From contig JAQQAP010000007.1 in the NCBI GenBank assembly GCA_028533045.1, positions 1 through 64,000 on the forward strand: a DNA stretch of 64,000 bases. Reading direction: 5' to 3'. Shown here piece after piece: positions 36,818 through 45,744 of this stretch; position 1 is the first letter of the stretch, and each line of letters opens with the position of its first letter. The stretch comes from Spirochaetales bacterium. GTDB lineage: Bacteria > Spirochaetota > Spirochaetia > DSM-2461. Below the pieces are notes generated by a model that saw only the letters and a program-made list of their open reading frames with translations, ran no database searches and had not been told where the DNA came from. A program made the translations under genes and the position numbers.

Positions 36818-37852
36818 CTAAGACTTCTTAAGGTATTTCTTCGTATCCAACGACACGGCAGCCACGATAATCACACCCTTGATAATGTACTGATAGTACA
36901 TGTCCATTCCCACAAAGGTCATACCGTAGTTTATGATGGTAAAGAGGAGTACCCCTATAATGGCACCGGACACTTTCCCGATACCACCGGAGAAGGAGAT
37001 TCCCCCTACTACACAGGCGGCGATGGCATCCAGCTCATAACCAAAACCGGTACCATTGTTGGCGCTCCCGATTCGGGCAGCTTCCAAAAATCCGCCTATT
37101 CCGTAGAGAAGTCCCGCAAAGATGTAGACCATAACGGTGGTGCGTACGACATTAACACCGGAGACCTTGGCCGCTTCCGGGTTTCCTCCCACGGCGTACA
37201 TGTTCTTACCAAAGGTGGTTTTGTTCCAGAGCACCCAAACAATGCCGGAAATTACAGCTGCATAAAGTACCAGGTTGGGAATTCCCAGAGTGGTACCAAT
37301 AACAAACTCCGTATACCGTTCGTCAAATCCCCCAATGGGCTGGGGGCCCGGGTCACCCGAAGCAAAATAGATGGAGAGGACTCCGTACACGGCAATCATC
37401 ATACCCATGGTGGCCAGGAAAGGGTGTATTTTAAAGATGGATACAACCAGTCCGTTGATGGCGCTAAAAAAGGCAATCACCAACATGGCAATCAAAAGGG
37501 GTACGAAAAGGGGGATCTGAGGCATATTTTCATAGAATCGGGCGGCGTAGTCCGAACGCTGCAGCATGGAGGCGGAGATTACGGCGGCAAAACCGACAAA
37601 GCGCCCCAGACTCAGGTCTGTTCCCTGGAGGATGATGATTCCCCCAACTCCAAAGGCCAAAATCAGTCTAACCGAAGATTGGGTCAGAATGTTCTTAAAA
37701 ACCGTAATAGACAGGAAGGCGGGCTCCTTGATGATTACCGCCAGAATAATCCCGGCCAATACCATATAAATGGCGTTATTGATGAAAAAATCCTTCCATT
37801 CTTCGTTTGTTTTGTTAAAAAATCCTTTGCGGATTGCTACAGCTTCGCTCAC
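36818..37852 (-). CDS. mglC: Galactose/methyl galactoside ABC transporter permease
   Basis: 344-residue permease of the BPD_transp_2 family with about eight to ten TM helices. Matches to MglC/RbsC include [51 protein letters not shown] and [26 protein letters not shown]. Start overlaps the mglA stop by 4 bp. Third gene of mglBAC. Confidence 0.92.
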   Translation of the reverse strand: MSEAVAIRKGFFNKTNEEWKDFFINNAIYMVLAGIILAVIIKEPAFLSITVFKNILTQSSVRLILAFGVGGIIILQGTDLSLGRFVGFAAVISASMLQRSDYAARFYENMPQIPLFVPLLIAMLVIAFFSAINGLVVSIFKIHPFLATMGMMIAVYGVLSIYFASGDPGPQPIGGFDERYTEFVIGTTLGIPNLVLYAAVISGIVWVLWNKTTFGKNMYAVGGNPEAAKVSGVNVVRTTVMVYIFAGLLYGIGGFLEAARIGSANNGTGFGYELDAIAACVVGGISFSGGIGKVSGAIIGVLLFTIINYGMTFVGMDMYYQYIIKGVIIVAAVSLDTKKYLKKS

Positions 37853-39387
37853 GCTCCCACCTCCCTGCTTTTTGTTAAGTGCATGGACGCCAGATGGAAT
37901 ATTTCCGTCTGGGTCGTTTCTTCCGTATTGACGATACCAGCCATATAGCCGTTACTCATAACCATGATCCTGTTGGTAAGTCCCAGTAATTCGGGCATTT
38001 CCGAGGAGACTACGATAACCGACTTTCCCCGGCTGGCCAGCTCTATGATCAACTGATAAATTTCGTACTTGGCCCCCACATCGATACCGCGAGTCGGCTC
38101 GTCAAGGAGCAGAATATCCGGGTCGGTCAGGAGCCAGCGGCCTATGATGACCTTCTGCTGATTTCCCCCGGAGAGGGAGCGAATCAACTCGCGGCGGTTA
38201 GGCGTTTTGATGCGCATGTTCTTAATCTGCAGGTCCGTATCGTCCTTCATTTTCCTGTCCACGAGCCAGCCCATTTTGTTGCGGTAGGACTGGACGTTGG
38301 CAATGGTGGAGTTAAAGGTAATATCCGCCACCGGGTAGATTCCCGTTTCCCGTCGTTCCTCTGTAAGAAGGGCAAAGCGGTTGTGAATCGCCTTGTGGGG
38401 CGTGGAGTTATCAATCGGCTTGCCCTCTACCAGGATTTCCCCTTCCCTTATGGTTCGGGCCCCGAAGATAGCTTCGATCATCTCCGTTCGTCCCGCTCCA
38501 ACCAGTCCGGCCACTCCCAGAATCTCCCCTTTTCTCAGTTCAAAATCGATGTTGTGAATATAAGGTTCATACTTGGTGGAGAGATTTTTCACGGTCATGT
38601 GAACCTCTCCGGGCTCGTTGGTTTTGGGAGGAAAGCGATGTTCCAGGTCCCGGCCTACCATCATGTTTACGATGGATTCCATGGTCAGGTCCCCAATGGC
38701 TTCCGTTCCGATATGGCTTCCGTCCCGCAGTACGGTTACTTCATCGGAGATCTCAAAGATTTCTTCCATCTTGTGGGAGATATAGACAACGCCCACCCCT
38801 TCTGCTTTGAGGAGGCGAATAATTTCAAACAGCTTTTCCACTTCGTTTTCCGTAAGGGAAGAAGTGGGTTCATCGAGTACGATGATTTTGGCGTCGTAGG
38901 AGACGGCTTTAGCGATTTCCACCATCTGTCTTTGGGATACGGAGAGCTTGTCCAAAGTTATTTTCGGATCAACATCCATTCCCAGCCGGTCAAAGAGTTC
39001 CTTCGTATCGGCATACATTTTCTTTTCGTCCACGAACAGACGGCCCGTGGGGTAACGGCCCAGCCAAATATTGTCGGTAACCGTTCTCTGGAGAACCTGA
39101 TTCAGCTCCTGGTGAACCATGGAAACCCCGTTTTCCAGGGCGTGTTTGGGATCGGTAAAGTTAAACTCTTCCCCTTCCAGGAAGAATTTCCCCTTGTCCT
39201 GCCGGTAAATACCAAAAAGACACTTCATAAGGGTCGATTTCCCGGCACCGTTCTCACCCATGAGGGAGTGCACCGTTCCTTCTCTGACATTCAGGTTCAC
39301 ATCTTTTAAAACCTGCACACCGGAGAAGGACTTGCAAACACCCTGTATGCTAAGCATAAAATCTTCTTTCAAAGTCTCAACTCCCAT
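37849..39387 (-). CDS. mglA: Galactose/methyl galactoside ABC transporter ATPase
   Basis: 512-residue double ATPase. The N-terminal domain has Walker [10 protein letters not shown], signature [14 protein letters not shown] and Walker [10 protein letters not shown]. The C-terminal domain has a degenerate Walker A (GLVGAGRTE), signature [14 protein letters not shown] and Walker [15 protein letters not shown]. This is the sugar importer (CUT2) pattern. The start could instead be the Met 10 residues in ([11 protein letters not shown]), since neither has a strong Shine-Dalgarno. Confidence 0.93.
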   Translation of the reverse strand: MGVETLKEDFMLSIQGVCKSFSGVQVLKDVNLNVREGTVHSLMGENGAGKSTLMKCLFGIYRQDKGKFFLEGEEFNFTDPKHALENGVSMVHQELNQVLQRTVTDNIWLGRYPTGRLFVDEKKMYADTKELFDRLGMDVDPKITLDKLSVSQRQMVEIAKAVSYDAKIIVLDEPTSSLTENEVEKLFEIIRLLKAEGVGVVYISHKMEEIFEISDEVTVLRDGSHIGTEAIGDLTMESIVNMMVGRDLEHRFPPKTNEPGEVHMTVKNLSTKYEPYIHNIDFELRKGEILGVAGLVGAGRTEMIEAIFGARTIREGEILVEGKPIDNSTPHKAIHNRFALLTEERRETGIYPVADITFNSTIANVQSYRNKMGWLVDRKMKDDTDLQIKNMRIKTPNRRELIRSLSGGNQQKVIIGRWLLTDPDILLLDEPTRGIDVGAKYEIYQLIIELASRGKSVIVVSSEMPELLGLTNRIMVMSNGYMAGIVNTEETTQTEIFHLASMHLTKSREVGA

Positions 39388-39456
39388 ACTTTTTTCAATT
39401 CAGGCGGGTTGCGCCTCTAAGCACAACGTCGAATGTAAAGTTTTTTCGGGCAAAGG

Positions 39457-39488
39457 CTTCTTCCCTGAGTCAAAGCCCAGGGAAGAAG
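39457..39488 (-). promoter_or_regulatory. Intercistronic hairpin between mglB and mglA
   Basis: A perfect 11-bp inverted repeat (CTTCTTCCCTG / CAGGGAAGAAG) with a 10-nt loop, followed on the minus strand by CCTTTGCCC and then GAAAAAAC. Such hairpins commonly let the binding protein be made in excess over the ATPase. Confidence 0.65.
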
Positions 39489-39506
39489 GCGCAGCCCGGG
39501 AAGACT

Positions 39507-40517
39507 TTATCTAAAATCTTCGTAGTTGTCGGGAGTAACCGCAACGTAGGGAACTCGAACAGCCTTGGTGGCCGGTCCGTCGATTACCCAGTCGGTTCCG
39601 TCGGTAATGCCCATGCCTTTGGCAGCGTTTATAGCCAGGTCCAGGGTAGCTCTTGCCTGGTTCACACCGTCGTTAAGTACGGTACCGTCCAGTTCGCCGT
39701 CCTGAATGTGGGTCAATGCCTGATCCAGAGCATCTACACCGTAAATGGGGAGTCTCACGCCGGCAGCCTTCATAGCAGTGATAGCACCAAAAGCCATACC
39801 GTCGTTGTTACAGATAACCAGTTCAATATCGCCGGCAAAACCGGAAGTCAGCCATGCGGCCATCTTGTCGTTACCGTGCTGGGTAGACCAGTTGGGGTCC
39901 GCTTCAAGGGCCAGTTCTTCCACTCCGATTCCGGCATCTTTAAAGGCTTTTACAGATTCCAGGGTTCTGGCTTCCGCATCGGGATGTCCCGGTTCGCCCT
40001 TAAGAAGTACATACTGTACCTTGCCGTCACCATTTTTATCCCAGTCAGCATTAGCTTTCCAGTCGGCAACCATCATTTCACCCTGAATGATTCCTGACTC
40101 GGCTGAGTTGGTACCTACATACCATACTTTGTCATAGCTTCCCATAACACCGGCTTCTGTAGCTTCTTTGTTAAAGAGAATGAGGGGAATATCGGCAGCT
40201 TTAGCCTTTTCGATAATGGCTGCAGCGGCAGCGGGGTCTACCAGGTTAATAGCCAGGGCGTCTACTTTCTTGGTGATGAAAATGTCCACCTGGTCATTCA
40301 GTTTAGCCTGCTGACCTTCGGAGTCAACAACTTCAAGTTTAATACCCTTGGCGGCAGCGTAGCTTTCCAGTTCCGGTTTGATTACACCGTTCATAAAGTT
40401 ATCCTGGAAGCTGTAGATGTTTGACCCTACCGTAATGGTTCCGTCTTCCGCACCGTTAGCGAACAGGAAGGTTCCCGCCATGAGCAATACAAGACTTAAA
40501 AGTAATGTTCTCTTCAT
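39507..40517 (-). CDS. mglB: Galactose/glucose-binding periplasmic protein
   Basis: 336 residues with a signal peptide ending TFLFANGAED. Sugar-binding Type I periplasmic fold. The calcium-binding loop DKNGDGKVQYV and the following LLKGEPGHPDAEART are diagnostic for MglB. QALTHIQDGELDGTVLND is also typical. It would feed MglAC and may present galactose or glucose to chemoreceptors. First gene of mglBAC; its leader contains GCCGGG/CCCGGC (40573-40593). Confidence 0.93.
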   Translation of the reverse strand: MKRTLLLSLVLLMAGTFLFANGAEDGTITVGSNIYSFQDNFMNGVIKPELESYAAAKGIKLEVVDSEGQQAKLNDQVDIFITKKVDALAINLVDPAAAAAIIEKAKAADIPLILFNKEATEAGVMGSYDKVWYVGTNSAESGIIQGEMMVADWKANADWDKNGDGKVQYVLLKGEPGHPDAEARTLESVKAFKDAGIGVEELALEADPNWSTQHGNDKMAAWLTSGFAGDIELVICNNDGMAFGAITAMKAAGVRLPIYGVDALDQALTHIQDGELDGTVLNDGVNQARATLDLAINAAKGMGITDGTDWVIDGPATKAVRVPYVAVTPDNYEDFR

Positions 40518-40690
40518 TTAATAAACTCCTTATACTTCTTTCTCCTAACAAAAAGAAGCTAAAATGATGATAGCCGGGCACGATTTTCCCGGCGTTATGT
40601 ATACAGTTTAAAAGGTATTTGGAGCTTAACAATGTAATATTTGATACAGTTTTTATAAGATTCGGGAATAATGCGAAAAAAGAAAGCCTT

Positions 40691-41290
40691 CTATCCGAGC
40701 TTTGCCAGCCCCTTAAGAAGGGAGCCCTTGTGGTCTTCCACATAGTCATGGAGGTCTTCAAAATTTTCCTTGCTCTCCGTGGCGGCCCCGGACAGAATCA
40801 GCACCCGATTGGTCCAGCGGTACCAGAGATAGTGGCGGGAAAGTTGCGTATGCGATTCCCTTACGCGCCGGAAAGAGGCCTGAGCTTCCAACTGACTGTC
40901 CAAATCAATATGGTTGGCTGTACCGGTCACGTAAAAAACCCGGTGGTCCTCAAGAATGGCAACCACACAACGGGAAAATCCTTCGGACAGGGAGTCGTCA
41001 TTCCTAAAACCTTCCAGCTTAAGATCAATCGACCCAAGACGCAGGTTGTAGCCTTCCCGCCGCAAACTTCTCCGCAGAGCCACCAATTCTCCCCTCACCT
41101 GACGGTGAACCTCTTCGTCGGAGCGATTCTCCTCCAGCCGGTGCCGCAGCCGCCGGAGCATGGGCTCATACTGGTCAAAGATTTTCGTATGGTTAGATAG
41201 GAAGATGGTGGTGTCCGACATTAATGTCCAGACGGAGACAAAGGATTCATGCAAGTTGGTAAAGGCCGATCGGAGGCTCCTTTCACTCAT
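40691..41290 (-). CDS. Hypothetical helical protein
   Basis: 199 residues, not recognised. No signal or TM segment. Predicted largely helical, very Arg-rich (YEPMLRRLRHRLEENRSDEEVHRQVRGELVALRRSLRREG), with a central LGSIDLKLEGF...VVAILEDHRVFYVTGT stretch that could be a small beta-sheet. It is divergent from the metallophosphoesterase with 54 bp between. No function inferred. Confidence 0.6.
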   Translation of the reverse strand: MSERSLRSAFTNLHESFVSVWTLMSDTTIFLSNHTKIFDQYEPMLRRLRHRLEENRSDEEVHRQVRGELVALRRSLRREGYNLRLGSIDLKLEGFRNDDSLSEGFSRCVVAILEDHRVFYVTGTANHIDLDSQLEAQASFRRVRESHTQLSRHYLWYRWTNRVLILSGAATESKENFEDLHDYVEDHKGSLLKGLAKLG

Positions 41291-41344
41291 ATTTCCATTT
41301 TAAACGTTTTTGGCTTAAAATCAAAGAAAGGAGCTTAAACAACC

Positions 41345-42088
41345 ATGAAAGCCTTGGTTCTATCGGACATACACGGAAACTGGGAAGCCCTGAGCGCCGT
41401 ACTGGAAGATGCAACCCAATTCGACTGGGAAGAGATCTTATTCCTGGGCGATCTCTGCGGTTACGGACCGGACAGCGAACTCTGCTTTGACAGACTGAGG
41501 GAGGAGAGGCTGACTTTTCTCTGCGGCAACCACGATCTCTATATGTCCGGAGAGCTCAAGGGAGACAACTTCTCCGACACCGCCCGGAAGGCCCTGCTCC
41601 TGGGACGGGCGGATCTCCATCCGGAACTGCGCCTTTTTCTTAAACATCAGCCCCCGGAAAGACGCTACAGGGGTATAAAAATGGTCCACGGCAGCCCCAT
41701 CGAACCCTGCTGCACCTACATTCTTAACGAATATGATGTACAGGCCAACCGCTCCCGGTGCCGCCAAAAACTTCTCCTCTTTGGTCACACCCATATTCAG
41801 GAATACTATATTCTTGAGAAAAAGGGGCCCGTTTCACGGGTGAGACCGGAAGTTTCCCAGCCGGAAGGTGATAGGGTCAGCTATAAAGGACGGAATATCT
41901 GGATAAATCCGGGCAGCGTAGGCCAGCCCCGGGACGGAGATAACCGGGCCGCCTGGGGCCTCCTGAATACAAAGAAAAAGGAGTTCGCCTTTCACCGAAC
42001 AACCTATGACTATGAAACGACTCAGAAGAAGCTAAGGGAGAAGGGCTATCCCGAATTCCTTATTGACAGACTGGCTCTGGGAAAATAA
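41345..42088 (+). CDS. Calcineurin-like metallophosphoesterase (YfcE/MJ0936 type)
   Basis: 247-residue phosphoesterase. The binuclear metal site is complete: LSDIHGN (Asp8, His10), FLGDLCGYGPD (Asp37), FLCGNHD (Asn, His), MVHGSP (His) and LFGHTHIQEY (two His). NPGSVGQPRDGD is typical of the YfcE/MJ0936 subgroup, which hydrolyses phosphodiesters. A family with the same layout often acts on unknown small phosphodiesters. It is followed by a terminator. Confidence 0.87.
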   Translation: MKALVLSDIHGNWEALSAVLEDATQFDWEEILFLGDLCGYGPDSELCFDRLREERLTFLCGNHDLYMSGELKGDNFSDTARKALLLGRADLHPELRLFLKHQPPERRYRGIKMVHGSPIEPCCTYILNEYDVQANRSRCRQKLLLFGHTHIQEYYILEKKGPVSRVRPEVSQPEGDRVSYKGRNIWINPGSVGQPRDGDNRAAWGLLNTKKKEFAFHRTTYDYETTQKKLREKGYPEFLIDRLALGK

Positions 42089-42142
42089 AGCTTCAAAAAC
42101 GACAAAAATATAAAAATAAAACACAACCTCCACAGGTTAAGA

Positions 42143-42173
42143 CGGGCTGTTACTCTTCGGACAGCCCTGTTTC
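42143..42173 (+). terminator. Terminator after the metallophosphoesterase
   Basis: ACGGGCTGT and ACAGCCCTGT form a hairpin followed by TTTCGT, about 55 bp past the stop codon. Confidence 0.65.
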
Positions 42174-42217
42174 GTAAACAAGCCATACTCTAAACATAAA
42201 TCTTCACACGTTTTCCA

Positions 42218-42248
42218 TTGACATCCCCCCTGTGCTTCGCACTACAAT
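42218..42248 (+). promoter_or_regulatory. Promoter of the LipL32-like gene
   Basis: TTGACA (42218-42223) and TACAAT (42243-42248) are near-consensus but 19 bp apart, longer than the usual 17. Confidence 0.6.
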
Positions 42249-42279
42249 GGGGACCACAAAAATTAACAAGGAGAAATTA

Positions 42280-42957
42280 GTGAAAAGAAAACTAATTGCT
42301 GTAATTTTCGCCGTCGCTGCAATTGCAATGACAGGCTGTTCTACAACCGGGCTTAAGAGCTCACACACCAAAGGCATTGGCCCCGTATCTACCCGACTTC
42401 CCTACCTGAACATGGTAAACTACTTTGGATACGTTTCACCCGACGTTACCCCCGATGGTGAATACAAAGGAAAGGACGCTTACTACCTCTACTTCTGGGT
42501 ACCCGCCGTTATTGATGAAGTGGGAGTTTCCATGTACTCTCCTGCGGACAAAGAACCTGCTGAAGGTGATTTCCAGCACGGTCTTTACGAAGAACTTATC
42601 GCTGCCGACAGCGAAGCTTTCTTCGATACCTATCTCGTTCTTGAAAAAATGAGCATTATCGATCCTGCGAAAATCAAGGATGGGGGCGAAGCCCTTTCCG
42701 TTCTTGCGACAAACGATGACTCCTCTGAAATGCCCAAAAACCCTGCCGGACGAAAATACAACTCTCTCCTGAGACATGTATCTGAAGCCAGCGACCCCCT
42801 TAAGGCACTAACCAGAGGGGTATACCGAATCTCCTTTACCTCCTTTCGAGGAAGCGTAGAAGGTTCCTACCTGGCTAATGTGGGAACCAATGTTCCCGGT
42901 GTTATCATTGCCTCTTCCCTGGAAGAGCTCCATGATATGGTAAACGCTGCGGAATAG
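42280..42957 (+). CDS. LipL32-family surface lipoprotein
   Basis: 225-residue lipoprotein. The start is GTG at 42280, backed by AAGGAG at 6-bp spacing; an in-frame ATG 48 bp upstream lacks this. The signal ends IAAIAMTGC-like at the lipid Cys. The body follows the LipL32 pattern of Leptospira along its length: LPYLNMVNYFGYVSPDVTPDG, AYYLYFWVPAVIDEVGVSMYSP, FFDTY, KYNSLLR, RGVYRISFTSF, and a C-terminal VGTNVPGVIIASSLEEL. Residues that bind Ca2+ in LipL32 appear kept (Asp-Thr in FFDTY, the Asp pair in TNDDSS, Tyr in KYNS), as recalled from the published structure. The long acidic run of the leptospiral protein is reduced. It has its own promoter and terminator. LipL32 is abundant on Leptospira; its role is debated. 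Confidence 0.87.
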   Translation: MKRKLIAVIFAVAAIAMTGCSTTGLKSSHTKGIGPVSTRLPYLNMVNYFGYVSPDVTPDGEYKGKDAYYLYFWVPAVIDEVGVSMYSPADKEPAEGDFQHGLYEELIAADSEAFFDTYLVLEKMSIIDPAKIKDGGEALSVLATNDDSSEMPKNPAGRKYNSLLRHVSEASDPLKALTRGVYRISFTSFRGSVEGSYLANVGTNVPGVIIASSLEELHDMVNAAE

Positions 42958-42970
42958 CACATTATTGGCC

Positions 42971-43012
42971 CCCTTTCCGCAGGTGAGTAAAATACATATC
43001 CTGTGGAAAGGG
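42971..43012. terminator. Bidirectional terminator
   Basis: A 13-bp stem with one wobble (42971-42983 with 43000-43012) lies between the LipL32-like stop and the stop of the convergent binding-protein gene. Confidence 0.65.
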
Positions 43013-43015
43013 AGT

Positions 43016-44029
43016 TTATTCGCTTAGATAGGGATAGTAATCGGTCCAGATGGCCTTCCCGCCGCTCAATTCAAAGGAACTTTCATCCGGTTCACGACCG
43101 GAAAGGATTGTCCCCGCCAAGTCCACAATGGCCCGGGCCTGGCTTTCCCAGTCGTTAATAACCGTACCGTAGAGGCTCCCTTCATTAATAGACCGAATAG
43201 CCTGGGGTAAACCGTCTATACCAACAATGGGAATCCAGCTTTCGTCGTCCCTGTTTACCACGCCGTTCCCGTCGTCATCGGTAAAAAAGCCCCGTTCCTT
43301 CATCCGCTCAATGGCCCCCTCGGCCATTTCGTCATTGTTGGAAAAAATGACTTCCAACCGGCCTTCATGGAGAACCAGCACCTCTTCCATCTTTTCGTAG
43401 GCCTCTTTCCGACGCCAATTGGCAATAAGAGAGGTAAGAAGTTCAAAGGCGTAGCCCTCCTCCTTCAGACGTTTGCGAACTTCCCTTGTTCGAATCTCCG
43501 AATCCTGATGGCTCTGCTCTCCCCGGATGATCACTCCCTGCAGAACCCCATCTCCGTTACGGTCAAATCGGTTCAGATGATTCGGGTCACCCCCAAAGAG
43601 GTCCATTATCATCTCGGCCTGAATTTGCCCGCCCTGTTCCGCCTTGGCCCCCACGTAGAAGCAGCGATCCCACTGGTCAAGATCCTTTTCCAGGGGCTCC
43701 CGGTTAAAAAAAATAACCGGAATATCCTCTTCCTGAAATTTACGAATGATAGCATAAGCTCCCAGCCGGTCCACCGGATTTATAATGGCCAAATCCACCG
43801 GGTCCCTCAGCATCATCTCAATCTGCTCGTTTTGAACCACCTGGGATTTTTGCCCGTCATACACATCCAGCCGATAGATAGTCCCCTCCCAGAGGGACTC
43901 GATCTCATTGCTAAGGGAGGCAACAAAAGGGTCCGCCTGGTCATAGAGAAAAACGGCAACCCTTTTTTCACCGGTAGAACAGGCACAAAGGAGAAGAACC
44001 AAGGCCGCCAGAGGTAAAAAACGCTTCAT
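43016..44029 (-). CDS. MglB-like sugar-binding lipoprotein
   Basis: About 337 residues from ATG 44029 (MKRFLPLAALVLLLCACSTG, lipobox LLCAC); a GTG 6 bp earlier is an alternative. It is a Type I periplasmic binding protein close to MglB: DRNGDGVLQGVIIRGEQSHQDSEIRT keeps the calcium loop and the order of the galactose-binding segment, with substitutions. It overlaps the end of the YesM-type kinase gene and has no permease or ATPase beside it. Its likely job is to present a sugar to that kinase rather than to a transporter. Anchoring by lipid fits such a sensor. Confidence 0.85.
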   Translation of the reverse strand: MKRFLPLAALVLLLCACSTGEKRVAVFLYDQADPFVASLSNEIESLWEGTIYRLDVYDGQKSQVVQNEQIEMMLRDPVDLAIINPVDRLGAYAIIRKFQEEDIPVIFFNREPLEKDLDQWDRCFYVGAKAEQGGQIQAEMIMDLFGGDPNHLNRFDRNGDGVLQGVIIRGEQSHQDSEIRTREVRKRLKEEGYAFELLTSLIANWRRKEAYEKMEEVLVLHEGRLEVIFSNNDEMAEGAIERMKERGFFTDDDGNGVVNRDDESWIPIVGIDGLPQAIRSINEGSLYGTVINDWESQARAIVDLAGTILSGREPDESSFELSGGKAIWTDYYPYLSE

Positions 44030-44031
44030 AA

Positions 44032-45744
44032 TCACACTTCCTCCCGAGGCAAAATCAAAATAACCCGAGTCATTTCATCCAGTTCGCTTTCCATTTGCAG
44101 ATCCGCCCTGTCCCCGTAATAGATTTTCAAGCGCTGGTACACATTCCGCAGTCCTACCCCCACTGTTTCATTCCGATTAGGAGCCTTTACGGCCTCCAGT
44201 ATTTCCCTCAGACGCTCCTCCCGGATGCCATAGCCCGTATTCTCCACTTCAAAAACCAAAGCTCCCTCTTTCGGATAACTGCGAATCGTAATGATCCCCG
44301 TTTCGTCGTCCCCTTCGCCCCCGCCATGATAAATGGCGTTTTCCACCAGGGGCTGTAAAATCAGCTTCATCACCTTATAGGCATAGACCGATTCATCAAT
44401 CTCCATGCGGTATTCAAATTTATCCACATAACGAATTTTCTGGATGGTAAGATAGTTCTCGATGTGGGAAATCTCGTCCTTAACGGAGATGAAATTTTTC
44501 CCCCGGGAAATACTGATGCGAAAGAATCGGGCCAGGGCGACCACTGTTGTCACCACGTCCTTATTACGGTTATTTTCCGCCAGCCAGACAATAGAGTCGA
44601 GGGTATTATAAAGGAAGTGGGGATTAATCTGATTCTGCAGGGCGGCCAGTTCGTTCTTCCGCTTGTCCCGCTGCTCGTTTACCACTTCCTCCATAAGGTT
44701 GCGGATGCGCTTAAGCATTTCGTTAAAGGCCAGTCCCAGATGGGCCACCTCTTTCTGACCGGACACTTCCACGGGGGTAAAAAAGTCCCCCTCTTCCATG
44801 CGGTACATGGCCTTCTCCAACTGGGACAGAGGATCGGAAATACGGCGGGAAATAATCAGACTCACCAAAAGAGTAATAAGGAGGCTAATAAAGAAAATCA
44901 GGAGAAGAAGCTGCCCATTCCTGTCCCGCGCCTGGGCCAACTCATTAATATTACTCATGGTAATGATGCGCCAGCGGGTCTGAATCAGGGTGTTGGAGTT
45001 AAGATACATCTCCCGGGAATTCACCGTGACCCGCTCGCCCCCAAAGAAGTGAGTCTGGGCCAAATAAAGACTTTCCAAAAAAACCGGCGCTTCCGGAGAA
45101 AGGGTCGTATAAACAAGTCCGTCGTTCTCATCGAGAATGAGGATTTGCCCTCCTACCCCCAGATTCGTCTGGCCGGAAAGAGTCTCTACGGCTTTAAAAT
45201 TCAGGTTGATGAGAAAGACACCCCGTTTTTCCTTTTTCCCTTCCAGATAATTCACAATTTTGGCAATGGAGATAACCCGATCCCCCCACTCTCCGGTCAG
45301 GTGGGGCGGGGAAAAATGGTAAATAAGATCCTCCCCCATGGCTTCCAGAGCCCAGCGGCTATCCTGCACCGGATCACGGGCGCCAAAGGAGATAAGTTCC
45401 TCCCCAGTCAGATCATAAAGGGTAAGGGAACCGATATCCCCGTTACTCTCCACGGCCAACTGAAAAATGCGCTCCAGCTCAGGCTTCCCCCAGTCCAGGT
45501 CCTTCTCCACCAGGGTCAACTGAAGATAATCTGCCGTCTCTATCATCCGATCAATGTAATTTTCATAGTTAAGAATGATTTGCTTGTTAATCTCCCGAGC
45601 CTGACTCTCGATCAAATTGGCCGTAGATCGATTAAAGGAGGTGGAAAAGAAAAGGCTGGAAATGGAGAGAGAAAGGGCCACCATAGCCACAGAGACAGCC
45701 AGGACACTTTGGCGAATAGTCAGATTACGAAAGAATTTGTTCAC
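44032..45744 (-). CDS. YesM-type sensor histidine kinase (LytS family)
   Basis: About 570 residues from a GTG at 45744, which overlaps the regulator gene by 20 bp; longer in-frame starts run deep inside that gene and are unlikely. Order: TM helix near the N-terminus (SVLAVSVAMVALSLSISSLFF), a large extracytoplasmic sensor of Cache type, a second TM (LLLLIFFISLLITLLVSLII), HAMP (ISDPLSQLEKAMYRMEEGDFF), the His_kinase domain with phosphoacceptor His in QINPHFLYNTLDSI, and a HATPase domain (PLVENAIYHGG, GYGIREERL). It pairs with the YesN-type regulator upstream. Confidence 0.9.
   Translation of the reverse strand: MNKFFRNLTIRQSVLAVSVAMVALSLSISSLFFSTSFNRSTANLIESQAREINKQIILNYENYIDRMIETADYLQLTLVEKDLDWGKPELERIFQLAVESNGDIGSLTLYDLTGEELISFGARDPVQDSRWALEAMGEDLIYHFSPPHLTGEWGDRVISIAKIVNYLEGKKEKRGVFLINLNFKAVETLSGQTNLGVGGQILILDENDGLVYTTLSPEAPVFLESLYLAQTHFFGGERVTVNSREMYLNSNTLIQTRWRIITMSNINELAQARDRNGQLLLLIFFISLLITLLVSLIISRRISDPLSQLEKAMYRMEEGDFFTPVEVSGQKEVAHLGLAFNEMLKRIRNLMEEVVNEQRDKRKNELAALQNQINPHFLYNTLDSIVWLAENNRNKDVVTTVVALARFFRISISRGKNFISVKDEISHIENYLTIQKIRYVDKFEYRMEIDESVYAYKVMKLILQPLVENAIYHGGGEGDDETGIITIRSYPKEGALVFEVENTGYGIREERLREILEAVKAPNRNETVGVGLRNVYQRLKIYYGDRADLQMESELDEMTRVILILPREEV

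Noticed and set aside
36806-37948. Long plus-strand reading frame (about 380 codons) opposite mglC
   Set aside because: It is the mirror of a well-matched permease, has no family features and is full of low-complexity His/Asn/Gly.
38383-39309. Plus-strand frame of about 308 codons opposite mglA
   Set aside because: Antisense to a clear double ATPase; composition is a by-product of the codon use on the other strand.
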